Part shown: positions 19,521 to 27,655 of the stretch, one piece after another
Position numbering within the stretch: position 1 is the stretch's first letter
Layout of the letters: the number at the start of each line of letters is the position of its first letter
Source: Halolamina pelagica
Lineage (GTDB): Archaea; Halobacteriota; Halobacteria; Halobacteriales; Haloferacaceae
NCBI RefSeq assembly: GCF_001307315.1
Contig: NZ_LGUC01000001.1
Coordinates: forward strand, 496,001 to 560,000
Length of the DNA stretch: 64,000 bases
Reading direction: 5' to 3'
The notes under the pieces: model-generated
The model's database searches: none
What the model saw: only the letters and a program-made list of their open reading frames with translations
Told to the model about the DNA's origin: nothing
Program-made: the position numbers and the translations under genes

Positions 19521-19574
19521 GAAGCGGTATAGATACCGCAGAGTTGTAAGGGTTCCTCGTCGGCGCTTCCCGGC

Positions 19575-20690
19575 TCACTCCAGCCCTGCGGCGACCAGCG
19601 CCCTGACCTCGCCGTGGAAGCGATCGACGCCGAACCGATCGGGCGAGAGCCGCGGCCGCGCCCCCGACTCGACGGCGTCGACGATGCGGTCGACGGCCGC
19701 CGGGACCGAGTCGAACAGGCGATCGTCGGCGCCGTCGACGACCTCCGGCGCGCCGCCGGAGTCGTGGGCGAACGCCACCATCCCCGCGGCGGCGTACTCC
19801 GCCAGCGCCATCCCGAAGTGTTCGCCGTGTTTCGTGTTGAGCCCGTAGCGGTGGTTGCCCAGCAGCGCCTCCAACCGAGCCCGGGACGCGTCGGTGTGCA
19901 GCGTGACGTACTCCCGGCTCGCGGCGGCCGCCGCCACCCGTCGACGGTACGAGCGGTACGCGTCGGCGGTCGAGCCGACGAGGTGGAGGTGGAGTTCGAC
20001 GCCCCGATCCCGGACGCCGTCCACGATACGGACGGCGTCGAGAGCGCGGTTGTCGGGGGCGATCCGGCCGACGGTGACGATCCCGGGTTCTCGGTCGGGC
20101 CAGGGCGCGCCCGGGATCGGATCCACCGGCGGGTGGACCACCGCCGGCTCGCGCCCGTACCGCGCGGCGACGTGACTCGCCGTGTAGCCGGAGTTGGCGA
20201 TCAGCGTCGCGTCCTGCGGCAGTCGGCGGTCGGCCAGCCCGGCGATTCGGGTCCACAGGCGGTTCGGGCCGCCGTCGCCGTGGACGCCGTCCGGCCCCGG
20301 AACGTCGGTGTTGAACTGCGGGAAGTGGACGTACTGCACCGACGGCAGTGGGAGGGCGAACTCGTTGGCCGTGCTCACGGCCACGTCGAACGCCGCGGCG
20401 TGGCGGCGGAACCACCGCGTCAGCAGCGCGCTCCGGAGCGCCAACTGCGGCCCGAACCGGTCGTCGGCCCGCGAGAGCAGCCGCGCGAGCCGTCGCCCCA
20501 GCGGCGGCCGTCGAACGGTCACGTCCGTCGCGGTGCCGAACATCTCGTCGAGCGTCGCCAACTCCGTCGCCGAGATGGTGAACAGCGTCACCGCGTGATC
20601 GCGCTGCAGCGCCTCGCAGACGTGGGCACAGACGGCGTCGGCCCCACCCCGGAAGTCGAGCGTGTTGTGGAGCACGGCGACGCGAGCCAT
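19575..20690 (-). CDS. GT4-family glycosyltransferase (Alg11-like)
   Basis: A 371-residue GT-B fold glycosyltransferase. The N-terminal half opens VAVLHNTLDFRGGADAV, the acceptor-side glycine loop. The C-terminal half has IVTVGRIAPDNRALDAVRIV and the donor-binding segment HGEHFGMALAEYAAAGMV with the EX7E-type pattern of family 4. Similarity is closest to Alg11-type mannosyltransferases, which use GDP-mannose, but donor and acceptor are unproven. In haloarchaea such enzymes build S-layer N-glycans or glycolipids. It begins at ATG 20690 and is divergent from the CDP-alcohol phosphatidyltransferase. Confidence 0.85.
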   Translation of the reverse strand: MARVAVLHNTLDFRGGADAVCAHVCEALQRDHAVTLFTISATELATLDEMFGTATDVTVRRPPLGRRLARLLSRADDRFGPQLALRSALLTRWFRRHAAAFDVAVSTANEFALPLPSVQYVHFPQFNTDVPGPDGVHGDGGPNRLWTRIAGLADRRLPQDATLIANSGYTASHVAARYGREPAVVHPPVDPIPGAPWPDREPGIVTVGRIAPDNRALDAVRIVDGVRDRGVELHLHLVGSTADAYRSYRRRVAAAAASREYVTLHTDASRARLEALLGNHRYGLNTKHGEHFGMALAEYAAAGMVAFAHDSGGAPEVVDGADDRLFDSVPAAVDRIVDAVESGARPRLSPDRFGVDRFHGEVRALVAAGLE

Positions 20691-20855
20691 GCGAGTCCGT
20701 TCGCCGGCGGGGACAAAAGCCCTCCTCCGGTGACTTCGGGATTTAGTACGATGGCTCACGACAGAGACACGTATGCACTCCCCGGTGGCCGATCCGGGCT
20801 GTCCCGCGTGTCGTCTCCGCCGTCGGCGGGCCGGCGGTGACCGCGGGGGACGCCG

Positions 20856-21628
20856 ATGAGTCGCGACGCCGCCGGCCGGGTCGTCGGCCGTCGCCTCGCC
20901 GTCGAGGGCGCACTCCTCGCGGCTGGGGCGTTGAGTCTGCTGGTTCTCGGCTACTGGCTGTTCGCGACGGTCTCGACTTTCTCCGCCGCCGTTCGGTGGC
21001 TCGTCACGGCGGGCGTGCTGACGGTCGCCGTCGCCGGCTACGTCTGGCGACACCGGCGGACGCTGCGGGCCGCCGACGGCGCGCGGACCGAGTCGATCGG
21101 GCTCGCCAACGCGATCACGCTCGCCCGCGCCGTGCTGATCGCGGCCGTCGCGGGGTTCGTCGTCGTCGATGCCCGGGGTGCGCTGGCGTGGCTGCCGGCG
21201 ATCGGCTACGGGACGGCGGTGCTGCTCGACGGCCTCGACGGCGCCGTCGCGCGCTCGGTCGGAACGGAGACGCGACTCGGCGAGCGACTCGACATGGCCG
21301 TCGACACCACCGGGTTCGTCGTGGCGCCGGCCGTCGCCGTCGCGTGGGAGCTCCTGCCGGTCTGGTACCTCTCGCTGTCGGCGGCGCGGTACTGCTACCG
21401 CGGCGGGCTGTTCCTCTGGCGCCGCGCCGGCGGCAGCGTGGGGACGCTCCCGCCCAGCCGACTCCGGCGCCCGCTGGCGGCGTTCCAGATGGGCTTTCTC
21501 ACCGTCGCCCTCCTCCCCCGGCGCCGACGCCGCTGCTCCGGGCGGTCGCGCCGGCGGCGCTGCTGCCCTCACTCGCCCTGTTTGCCCGGGACTGGCTCAC
21601 GGTGACGATGTCGCCGTCGGAAGACTGA
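20856..21628 (+). CDS. CDP-alcohol phosphatidyltransferase (apparent frameshift)
   Basis: An integral membrane enzyme of about 257 residues. It carries the CDP-alcohol transferase signature DG-x2-AR-x8-G-x3-D-x3-D as DGAVARSVGTETRLGERLD followed by MAVD, which binds Mg2+ and the CDP-lipid. About six membrane helices are visible. The reaction joins CDP-archaeol (or a CDP-alcohol) to a polyol to form a polar lipid head group; the polyol is not predictable. Near the end one C seems missing from the run 21515-21519; restoring it gives ALLPPAPTPLLRAVAPAALL and a final helix ending MSPSED. Gene order with GTP cyclohydrolase III follows after 25 bp. Confidence 0.85.
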
Positions 21629-21653
21629 TTTCGCCCCGAACCGATGTGACTCT

Positions 21654-22433
21654 GTGACACGCCCCGACGATGCCGTCGTACAGTTCTCGCTCGTCCAACT
21701 GGACGATTACGGGCCGTGGACGGTCACGCCCGAGCCCCGTTCGGAGCCCTCACTCCAGGCGCTGCAGTCGCGTCTCTACGCCGACCTCGCGGACTTCGTC
21801 GGGAGCCGCGACGGCTACGTGTTCCCGAGCCGGTACGACAACATGATCGCGGTGTCGAACCGGATCTCTCCCGAAGAACACCGCCGGTTTCAGGAGCTCG
21901 TTCGGAACCACTACCCGGTCACGGCCAGCGTCGGCGTCGGCACCGGCCCTACCCCCGTCGACGCGCTCGGCGCGGCGACCGAGGCGCTGCAGTCGACCGG
22001 TAGCGCACAGGACGCCACCCGAACCGAGCGGCTGGCGACCGCGTGCGACGACGCCCCCGGCGGATCGCTCACGGTTGCGCACTTCGACGTGGTCGACGCG
22101 ACCGAGCAGTACACCGATCGGGAGCACGCCTTCGACGCCGAGCGCCGCATCAAGCGTGCCGTCGTGGAACTGAGCGACCGGATGCGCGACCACGGCGCCG
22201 TCACCGCCTTCGTCGGCGGCGACAACGCGATCGCGGTGTGTCCCGACCTCCCCGACGGCGTGTACGACGACGTGCTCGCCGGCGTTCGCGACGCCGCCGG
22301 CGTGGAGATGCGGGTCGGCGTCGGCCGCGGCGAGACCGCCCGCGCGGCGGGCCAGGGGGCCAAACACGCACTGGAGCGAGGCCGCGACACCGGCGAGTGG
22401 GTGACCGCCGCCCCGGCGAGTACGGATGACTGA
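21654..22433 (+). CDS. arfA: GTP cyclohydrolase III (ArfA)
   Basis: A 259-residue archaeal-type enzyme that opens the GTP ring to give 2-amino-5-formylamino-6-ribosylamino-pyrimidinone 5'-phosphate, the first step of riboflavin and F420 biosynthesis in archaea. Diagnostic stretches are VVQFSLVQLDDYGPWT, RDGYVFPSRYDNMIAVSN, VTASVGVGTGPTPVDAL and TAFVGGDNAIAVCPDL, the last holding acidic metal ligands of this cyclase-like fold. It starts with a GTG at 21654. It overlaps the next gene by 8 bp, placing it at the head of a tight four-gene unit with an MDR dehydrogenase, a PTPS-like protein and a methyltransferase. Confidence 0.93.
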   Translation: MTRPDDAVVQFSLVQLDDYGPWTVTPEPRSEPSLQALQSRLYADLADFVGSRDGYVFPSRYDNMIAVSNRISPEEHRRFQELVRNHYPVTASVGVGTGPTPVDALGAATEALQSTGSAQDATRTERLATACDDAPGGSLTVAHFDVVDATEQYTDREHAFDAERRIKRAVVELSDRMRDHGAVTAFVGGDNAIAVCPDLPDGVYDDVLAGVRDAAGVEMRVGVGRGETARAAGQGAKHALERGRDTGEWVTAAPASTDD

Positions 22434-23433
22434 GGGCGCGCGGGTGCTCTACTTCGAGCGCCCCGGCGAGGTGGCGGTGCGCGAAGCGCCCCGGCCAACG
22501 CCCGACGCCGACGAGGTGCTCGTCGAGACGGTCGTCTCCGGGGTCAGCCCCGGGACGGAGCTGCTGGTGTACGAGGGCGACGTGCCCCAGGAGATGGCTG
22601 TCGACGACACGATCGACACGCTCGAGGGGACGTTCGGCTACCCCGTGAAGTACGGCTACGCCGCCGTCGGGCGCGTGACGGCGACGGGTGCGAACGTCGA
22701 CGACGGCTGGGACGGCGAGCTCGTGTTCGCCTTCAACCCCCACCAGAGCCACTTCACCGTGCCGCCGGCGCAGCTGCAGCCGGTGCCCGAGCCGGTCGAT
22801 CCCGCGACGGCGACGCTGTTCCCGACGGCCGAGACGGCCGTGAACTTCGTTCTCGACGCCGCGCCCCGGGTCGGCGAGCGCGTGGTCGTCTTCGGCGCCG
22901 GCCCGATCGGGCTCGCGACGACGGCGCTGCTCTCGACGTTCCCGCTCGAGACGCTGACCGTCGTCGACCCCGTGGCCGAGCGGCGCGCGCTCGCAGCGGC
23001 GTTCGGCGCGACGGCCACGAAGACGCCGGAGGAGATCCGACACACCACGTGGGAGAACCCGCCCGGCGTCGACTGCTGTATCGAGGTGTCCGGCAACCCC
23101 GAGGCGCTGGACGACGCGATCGGCGCCGTCGGCTACGACAGTCGGATCGTCGTCGGCTCGTGGTACGGCACCAAGCCGGTCGAGCTGGGCCTCGGGGGGC
23201 GCTTCCACCGCGAGCGCGTCGATCTCCGGTCGAGCCAGGTCAGCACCATCGCCCCCAGCGACCGCGGGCGCTGGACGAAAGACCGGCGCATGGCCCGCGC
23301 GATCGACCTCGTCCAGGAGCACGACCTCGGCCGGCTCGTGACCCACACGATCCCCTTCGCGGACGCCGCGGACGCGTACGAACTGCTGACCACCGACGAC
23401 GAGGTGCTCACCACCGCCTTCACCTACGACTGA
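22426..23433 (+). CDS. MDR (alcohol-dehydrogenase-like) oxidoreductase in a pterin/flavin cluster
   Basis: A 335-residue medium-chain dehydrogenase. GVSPGTELLVY replaces the usual catalytic-zinc cysteine region, so catalysis may not be zinc-dependent. The Rossmann motif is VVVFGAGPIGLATTALLSTF, followed by an acidic TVVDPVAERR that favours NAD(H) over NADP(H). VDCCIEVSGNPEAL and VGSWYGTKPVELGLGG resemble sorbitol/threonine dehydrogenase-like proteins annotated 'zinc-binding alcohol dehydrogenase' in haloarchaea. Its overlap with arfA and 2 bp spacing to the PTPS-like gene imply one pathway, perhaps oxidation or reduction of a pyrimidine or pterin intermediate. Confidence 0.8.
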   Translation: MTEGARVLYFERPGEVAVREAPRPTPDADEVLVETVVSGVSPGTELLVYEGDVPQEMAVDDTIDTLEGTFGYPVKYGYAAVGRVTATGANVDDGWDGELVFAFNPHQSHFTVPPAQLQPVPEPVDPATATLFPTAETAVNFVLDAAPRVGERVVVFGAGPIGLATTALLSTFPLETLTVVDPVAERRALAAAFGATATKTPEEIRHTTWENPPGVDCCIEVSGNPEALDDAIGAVGYDSRIVVGSWYGTKPVELGLGGRFHRERVDLRSSQVSTIAPSDRGRWTKDRRMARAIDLVQEHDLGRLVTHTIPFADAADAYELLTTDDEVLTTAFTYD

Positions 23434-23435
23434 TC

Positions 23436-23813
23436 ATGTACGAACTCTCCGTCTCGCAGACCTTCGTCGCACAGCACTACCTCACCGTCCCCGAGCCGGG
23501 TCCCGTCGAGGGTGCGCCCCACAGCCACCGGTACGAGGTCGAGGTTCGCTTCGCCGGCCCCGAACTGAACGAGTACGGCTATCTGGTCGACATCGACGCC
23601 GTCGAGGCGACGCTCGCCGACCTGACCGCACGCTACCGCGACGAACTCCTCAACGATCTGCCGGCGTTCGAGGGGAACCCCAGCGTCGAACGGTTCGCCC
23701 GGGTGTTCGCCGACGAGCTGGCCGCGGGCCTCGACGCGCCGGCGCCCGAGCGGCTCACTGTCCGGATGTGGGAGGACGACATCGCGTGGGCCAGCTACGA
23801 GCGGTCGCTCTGA
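23436..23813 (+). CDS. 6-pyruvoyl-tetrahydropterin synthase-like protein lacking the catalytic Cys
   Basis: A 125-residue T-fold protein. Three zinc histidines are present: H14 (VAQHYLT) and H29/H31 (APHSHRYEVEV), plus a C-terminal Glu in VRMWEDDIAW. The catalytic Cys normally four residues before HGH is replaced by Glu (E25), and HGH is HSH. Canonical PTPS and QueD need the Cys; PTPS-III enzymes that make 6-hydroxymethyl-dihydropterin use a Glu nearby. So the product may be a hydroxymethylpterin-like compound rather than pyruvoyl- or carboxy-tetrahydropterin. It is tightly packed behind the dehydrogenase and 3 bp before a methyltransferase. Confidence 0.85.
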   Translation: MYELSVSQTFVAQHYLTVPEPGPVEGAPHSHRYEVEVRFAGPELNEYGYLVDIDAVEATLADLTARYRDELLNDLPAFEGNPSVERFARVFADELAAGLDAPAPERLTVRMWEDDIAWASYERSL

Positions 23814-23816
23814 CCG

Positions 23817-24653
23817 ATGGAGCACGCCCACGTCCGGTATCTGGAAGCGAAACGCAGCGTCGACGACCGCGCGCTGAACCGGCGGGTCCGGGATCGACTG
23901 CTCGACGAGCTCCCGGCCGCCCCCGAGATCGTCGAGTTCGCCGCCGGGACCGGCGTGACCGTCCCGCGACTGATCGAGTGGGGCGTCACCGGCTTCGACT
24001 ACCGCGGTACCGACCGGGACCCCGACCTCGTCCAGGACGCCCGGGAACGGCGCGCCGACGACCTCGCGGCCGCGGTCGGCGCGGTCACGCCGCGGGAACA
24101 CGGGTTCCGGGCCGGCGACGCGACCGTCGCGTTCCGCGTCGGCGACGCGCTCGCGGTCGACGACGGCGACGCCGACCTCGTCGTCGCACAGGCGTTTGCG
24201 GATCTCGTCCCGCTCGACGAACTGCTCGACGCGCTGGACCGGGCGCTCGGGCCGGACGGCGTCGCCTACCTCCCGATCACGTTCGACGGGGCGACGCTGT
24301 TCCAGCCCGACCACCCCGCCGACGACCGGGTGGCGGCGGCGTACCACGACCGGATCGCCGCCGAACCGGGGCGGGACCCACGCGCCGGGCGACATCTCCT
24401 CGACCGCTGCCGGGCCGCCGACGGCGATCTGCTCGCCGCCGGCGCCTCGGACTGGCTGGTCAGGCCGATCGGCGGGGCGTACCCAGCCGACGAGGCGTTT
24501 TTCCTCGGCAGAATCCTCGAGTTCGTGGCCGACGCGCTCGACGGGGCGGGCGTCGACGGCGCCTCGGACTGGCTCGCGACGCGTCGCGAGCAGCTCGCGG
24601 CGGGCAAGCTCACCTACGTCGCCCACCAGTACGACCTGCTGTACGCGCCCTGA
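23817..24653 (+). CDS. SAM-dependent methyltransferase-like protein of the arfA cluster
   Basis: A 278-residue protein with a methyltransferase-like core: IVEFAAGTGVTVPRLIEWG stands in for motif I, DYRGTDRDPDLV is the acidic motif II, VGDALAVDDGDADLVVAQAF is motif III and ALGPDGVAYLPITFDG motif IV/V. The C-terminal half is a family-specific region. The divergent glycine loop (FAAGTG) still allows SAM binding. It ends the arfA-dehydrogenase-PTPS unit, so a pterin or pyrimidine acceptor is a reasonable inference. I know no experimental assignment for this subfamily. Confidence 0.75.
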   Translation: MEHAHVRYLEAKRSVDDRALNRRVRDRLLDELPAAPEIVEFAAGTGVTVPRLIEWGVTGFDYRGTDRDPDLVQDARERRADDLAAAVGAVTPREHGFRAGDATVAFRVGDALAVDDGDADLVVAQAFADLVPLDELLDALDRALGPDGVAYLPITFDGATLFQPDHPADDRVAAAYHDRIAAEPGRDPRAGRHLLDRCRAADGDLLAAGASDWLVRPIGGAYPADEAFFLGRILEFVADALDGAGVDGASDWLATRREQLAAGKLTYVAHQYDLLYAP

Positions 24654-24654
24654 G

Positions 24655-25041
24655 TCACTCTCGCTGGAGGAGCGCCACCAGCACGACGATCAGCGCAACC
24701 TGCGCCAGCTTGTCGACGGCGCCGAGCCCGCCCACGTCGGCGGGGAACGCCTTGTCGCCGGCGGCGAAGTTGAGGTAGTACCACAGTACGATCTGGCCGC
24801 CGGTGAACGGGATCCCTAGCTGGTAGAGCAGCCGTCGCCGGTAGTTCCGCAGGACGCCCGCGACCGCCAGCAGGAACACCACGCCGGCGAAGAGGAACGC
24901 CATCCCCATCGGCTCGGGGGCGAAGTTCACGCCGAGGAGGAGGTGGATCACCCCGCTGACGACGGCGAAGGCGATCCCGAGGTAGTGGAGCGACTCGAGT
25001 CCGTCGAGATCGACCGCGTCCGCGTTCGTGGCAGTGCTCAT
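24655..25041 (-). CDS. Four-helix membrane protein, function unknown
   Basis: A 128-residue protein with an acidic cytoplasmic N terminus (MSTATNADAVDLDGLESLH) and about four hydrophobic segments: YLGIAFAVVSGVIHLLLGV, MGMAFLFAGVVFLLAVAGVL, LGIPFTGGQIVLWYYLNFA and LAQVALIVVLVALLQRE. This pattern matches a common haloarchaeal membrane family without known role. Start at the ATG at 25041; an AT-rich tggtaataaatcac patch upstream (25058-25075) is a likely promoter. Convergent with the methyltransferase. Confidence 0.65.
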   Translation of the reverse strand: MSTATNADAVDLDGLESLHYLGIAFAVVSGVIHLLLGVNFAPEPMGMAFLFAGVVFLLAVAGVLRNYRRRLLYQLGIPFTGGQIVLWYYLNFAAGDKAFPADVGGLGAVDKLAQVALIVVLVALLQRE

Positions 25042-25140
25042 ACTGATAGGTCCCAGTCCGTGGTAATAAATCACATCCCTCGCTCACCCCCGACTGGGGG
25101 CGACGGAACGTAGAAACGCCCACAGCGCCTACGCGCGGCC

Positions 25141-25596
25141 GTGCTGTTTCCGACCCACCTCGCGATCGCCGCCCTGCTCGGGTGGCGGTCCCGGCTGTCG
25201 ACGGCGTGGCTGCTCGTCGGCGCGGCGCTGCCCGACGCCGTCGACAAGTCGCTGGCGACCCTCGGCGTCGTCGACCTGTTCCACACGGTCGGCCACTCCG
25301 GGCTGCTGGTCGTCCTCGCGGTTCCTGTCGCCTACTACAGCCGGTCGGGGCTCGCGCTGGCTGCCGGCTGGGGCTCGCACCTGCTGCTCGACGCGCTCCA
25401 CATCGTCGTGAACGGGCGCCCGACGGACACGCTGTTTCTCGTCTGGCCGCTGGCCGTGCCGCCGATGCCGATGGCGCTCCCGCCGCTTTCGTTCGCCCGG
25501 CAGTACCTCTGGTCGCCGTCGTTCTTCCTCGAACTCGTGATCTGGGCCGCGCTCGCGGCGGTCGTCGTCGTCGACCGCCGGCGTGGGACTGCATAG
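25141..25596 (+). CDS. Membrane-bound metal-dependent hydrolase (YdjM/DUF457-like)
   Basis: A 151-residue integral membrane protein. It has the family's buried polar motifs: LFPTHLAIAALLGW at the start, GAALPDAVDK, FHTVGHSGLLV and WGSHLLLDALHI. The conserved His and Asp residues sit at helix ends as in the YdjM/LexA-regulated membrane hydrolase family (phospholipase C/P1 nuclease-like metal site). A GTG at 25141 is the likely start, since the conserved PTHL motif begins three residues later. Substrate unknown. Confidence 0.75.
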   Translation: MLFPTHLAIAALLGWRSRLSTAWLLVGAALPDAVDKSLATLGVVDLFHTVGHSGLLVVLAVPVAYYSRSGLALAAGWGSHLLLDALHIVVNGRPTDTLFLVWPLAVPPMPMALPPLSFARQYLWSPSFFLELVIWAALAAVVVVDRRRGTA

Positions 25597-25678
25597 GGCG
25601 CTGGACTCTGGCCCAGCCCCCTGCCGAGAACTGCCGCTCCCACCCGGGTTTATGCGGCGACGGCCCCTCGGGGCCGCC

Positions 25679-27655
25679 GTGAACTGTCTCTTCGTCGGCG
25701 CCGGGGCGGTCGCCGACCAGTACGCCGCGGCGCTTTCGGACAGCGACCTCACGCTCGCCGGCGTCTGCGATCTCGACGCCGACCGCGCCGCCGAGTTCGC
25801 GACGGCGTGGGACTGCGACGCGTTCACGGACCTGGGGACCGCACTCGCCGAGTCCGGCGCCGACCTCGCGGTGAACCTCACGAGCCACGCCGCGCACGCG
25901 CCGGTCACGCGACAGTGCCTCGACGCCGGCGTCCACGTGTACAGCGAGAAACCGCTCGCGCTCGATACCGACACCGCTCGGGCGTTGCTCGCCCGCGCCG
26001 AAGCCGCCGGGCTCGGCCTCGCCTGTGCGCCGATCACGCCGGACTGCGACCCCCAGCGAATCGCTGCCCGGGCGCTCGCCGACGGCCGCCTGGGCCGCGT
26101 CGGCCTGGCGACGGCTCACGCCCACGTCGGCCGGGTGACGGAGTGGCACGACCGTCCGGACTCCTTCCTCGACGTGGGGCCGCTGTACGACGGCGCGGTC
26201 TACCCGCTCTCGCTGCTGGTCGCGTGGTTCGGCCCGGCGACTGCGGTGCGCGTCGCCGACGCGCTCGACACGTGGCCCGGCCGCGAGGCGCAGGCGCCGA
26301 CGGCGGCGAGCCACGTCGAGGCGACCATCGAGTTCGCCGACGGCCCGACCGCGCGGCTGACTGCCAGCTTCTACGTCCCCCACCGGGCACGGGAGTTCTA
26401 CGGGATCGAACTCCACGGCGACGACGGCTCACTCTACCTCGACGACGCGGGCGCGATGGCTGCCGAGCGGGACTCGGTCTCCTTCGGCCGAGCCGGTCGG
26501 GAGTACACCCCGATGCCGCCGGGGACGCCCGGCCGGGACTCGACGCATCTGGACGGCGTCGAGCGGTTCGCGGCGTCGCTCGCGGACGGCCAGCGGCCCC
26601 GGGAGACCGCCCGCCGGGGCGCTCACGTCGTCGCGATCTGTGGGGCGATCGAGGAAGCCGCGGCCGGCACCGGGCCGGTCTCGGTCGGCGACGACGGCGT
26701 GACTGCTGCCCCCTCACCCGCGCCGGTCGTCCGGCCGGATCCCGACCGGCGGCGATCGCCCCCTGACGCCGCCGACAGCGCGATCAGGCTCCCCGCGGTG
26801 GGGTTCGGCTGCTCGCGCTACCGCGACGGCGAGTACGTCGACCGCGCCGAGAGCATCGCGACGGCGTTGGACGCCGGCTACCGGCTGCTCGACTCCGCGG
26901 AACTGTACGGCAACGAACACCGCATCGGCGACCTGCTCGCCGCGCCCGGGGCGCCCGACCGGGAGGCGTTGTTCCTCGTCGGGAAGGTCTGGAACACCAA
27001 CCACGGCCACGCTGTCGAGGCCTGTACGGGCAGCCTCGACGAACTGGGCGTCGACGCGTTCGACTGCTACATGCTCCACTGGCCCGACTCCTGGGCGTAC
27101 CAGGGGCCGCTCGACCGGCTGGCCGAGAAACCGACCGCCGAGGCCGAGGCGCTGACGTTCCCCGAGGACGAGGACGGGGGTCGGGCGACCGCCGACCTGT
27201 CGCTCGCCGAGTCGTGGCGCAACCTCGAAGCGGTCCAGGAACAGGGGTTGGCCCGCACGCTCGGGCTCTCTAACGTCGACCGCGAGCAGCTAGAAACGGT
27301 GCTCGCCGCCGCGCGCGTCCGGCCGGCGATCGTTCAGGTCGAGCGACACCCCTACCAGCCGCGGACCGAACTGGTCGAGTTCTGCCACGAGCGCGGGATC
27401 CGGGTGCTGGCCCACTCGCCGCTGTCGGCGCCGGGGCTGCTGTCGGAACCGGCCCTCCAGGAGATCGCGGCCGAGCGCGGCTGTTCACCCGCCGAGGTCG
27501 TCGTCGCCTGGAACGTCACCGAGGGCGTCGTCCCGATCCCGTCCTCGAACGACCCCGAACACCTCGTCGCGAACCGCCACGCCGGGCGGCTGCGTCTCGA
27601 CGCCGCGGAGCGCGAGCGGATCGCGACGCTCGCGGATCCGACCTTCGAGCGCTAG
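25679..27655 (+). CDS. Gfo/Idh/MocA oxidoreductase fused to aldo/keto reductase
   Basis: A 658-residue two-domain protein. Residues about 1-345 are a Gfo/Idh/MocA dehydrogenase: VNCLFVGAGAVADQYAAAL binds NAD(P), and the EKPLALD motif carries the catalytic lysine. After a Pro-rich linker, residues about 360-658 are an aldo/keto reductase with the tetrad in DSAELYGNE (Asp, Tyr), LFLVGKVWN (Lys) and YMLHWPDSW (His), plus LGLSNVDREQL and a late IPSSNDPEHL cofactor motif. Both activities act on sugars or polyols, so a two-step conversion in one chain is plausible. Start at GTG 25679; an ATG at 25652 would add nine Arg-rich residues. Its stop overlaps the rio1 stop by three bases. Confidence 0.85.
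   Translation: MNCLFVGAGAVADQYAAALSDSDLTLAGVCDLDADRAAEFATAWDCDAFTDLGTALAESGADLAVNLTSHAAHAPVTRQCLDAGVHVYSEKPLALDTDTARALLARAEAAGLGLACAPITPDCDPQRIAARALADGRLGRVGLATAHAHVGRVTEWHDRPDSFLDVGPLYDGAVYPLSLLVAWFGPATAVRVADALDTWPGREAQAPTAASHVEATIEFADGPTARLTASFYVPHRAREFYGIELHGDDGSLYLDDAGAMAAERDSVSFGRAGREYTPMPPGTPGRDSTHLDGVERFAASLADGQRPRETARRGAHVVAICGAIEEAAAGTGPVSVGDDGVTAAPSPAPVVRPDPDRRRSPPDAADSAIRLPAVGFGCSRYRDGEYVDRAESIATALDAGYRLLDSAELYGNEHRIGDLLAAPGAPDREALFLVGKVWNTNHGHAVEACTGSLDELGVDAFDCYMLHWPDSWAYQGPLDRLAEKPTAEAEALTFPEDEDGGRATADLSLAESWRNLEAVQEQGLARTLGLSNVDREQLETVLAAARVRPAIVQVERHPYQPRTELVEFCHERGIRVLAHSPLSAPGLLSEPALQEIAAERGCSPAEVVVAWNVTEGVVPIPSSNDPEHLVANRHAGRLRLDAAERERIATLADPTFER

Noticed and set aside
20773..20859. 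A 28-codon frame (with one CPAC) ending in an ATGA overlap with the CDP-alcohol phosphatidyltransferase start
   Set aside because: Only one CxxC pair and an Arg-rich tail; the overlap alone is not enough to support a gene.
20837..21628. The alternative frame of the CDP-alcohol phosphatidyltransferase region as a separate gene
   Set aside because: Only its last about 35 codons resemble protein, and they complete the final helix of the upstream frame once one C is restored at 21515-21519.
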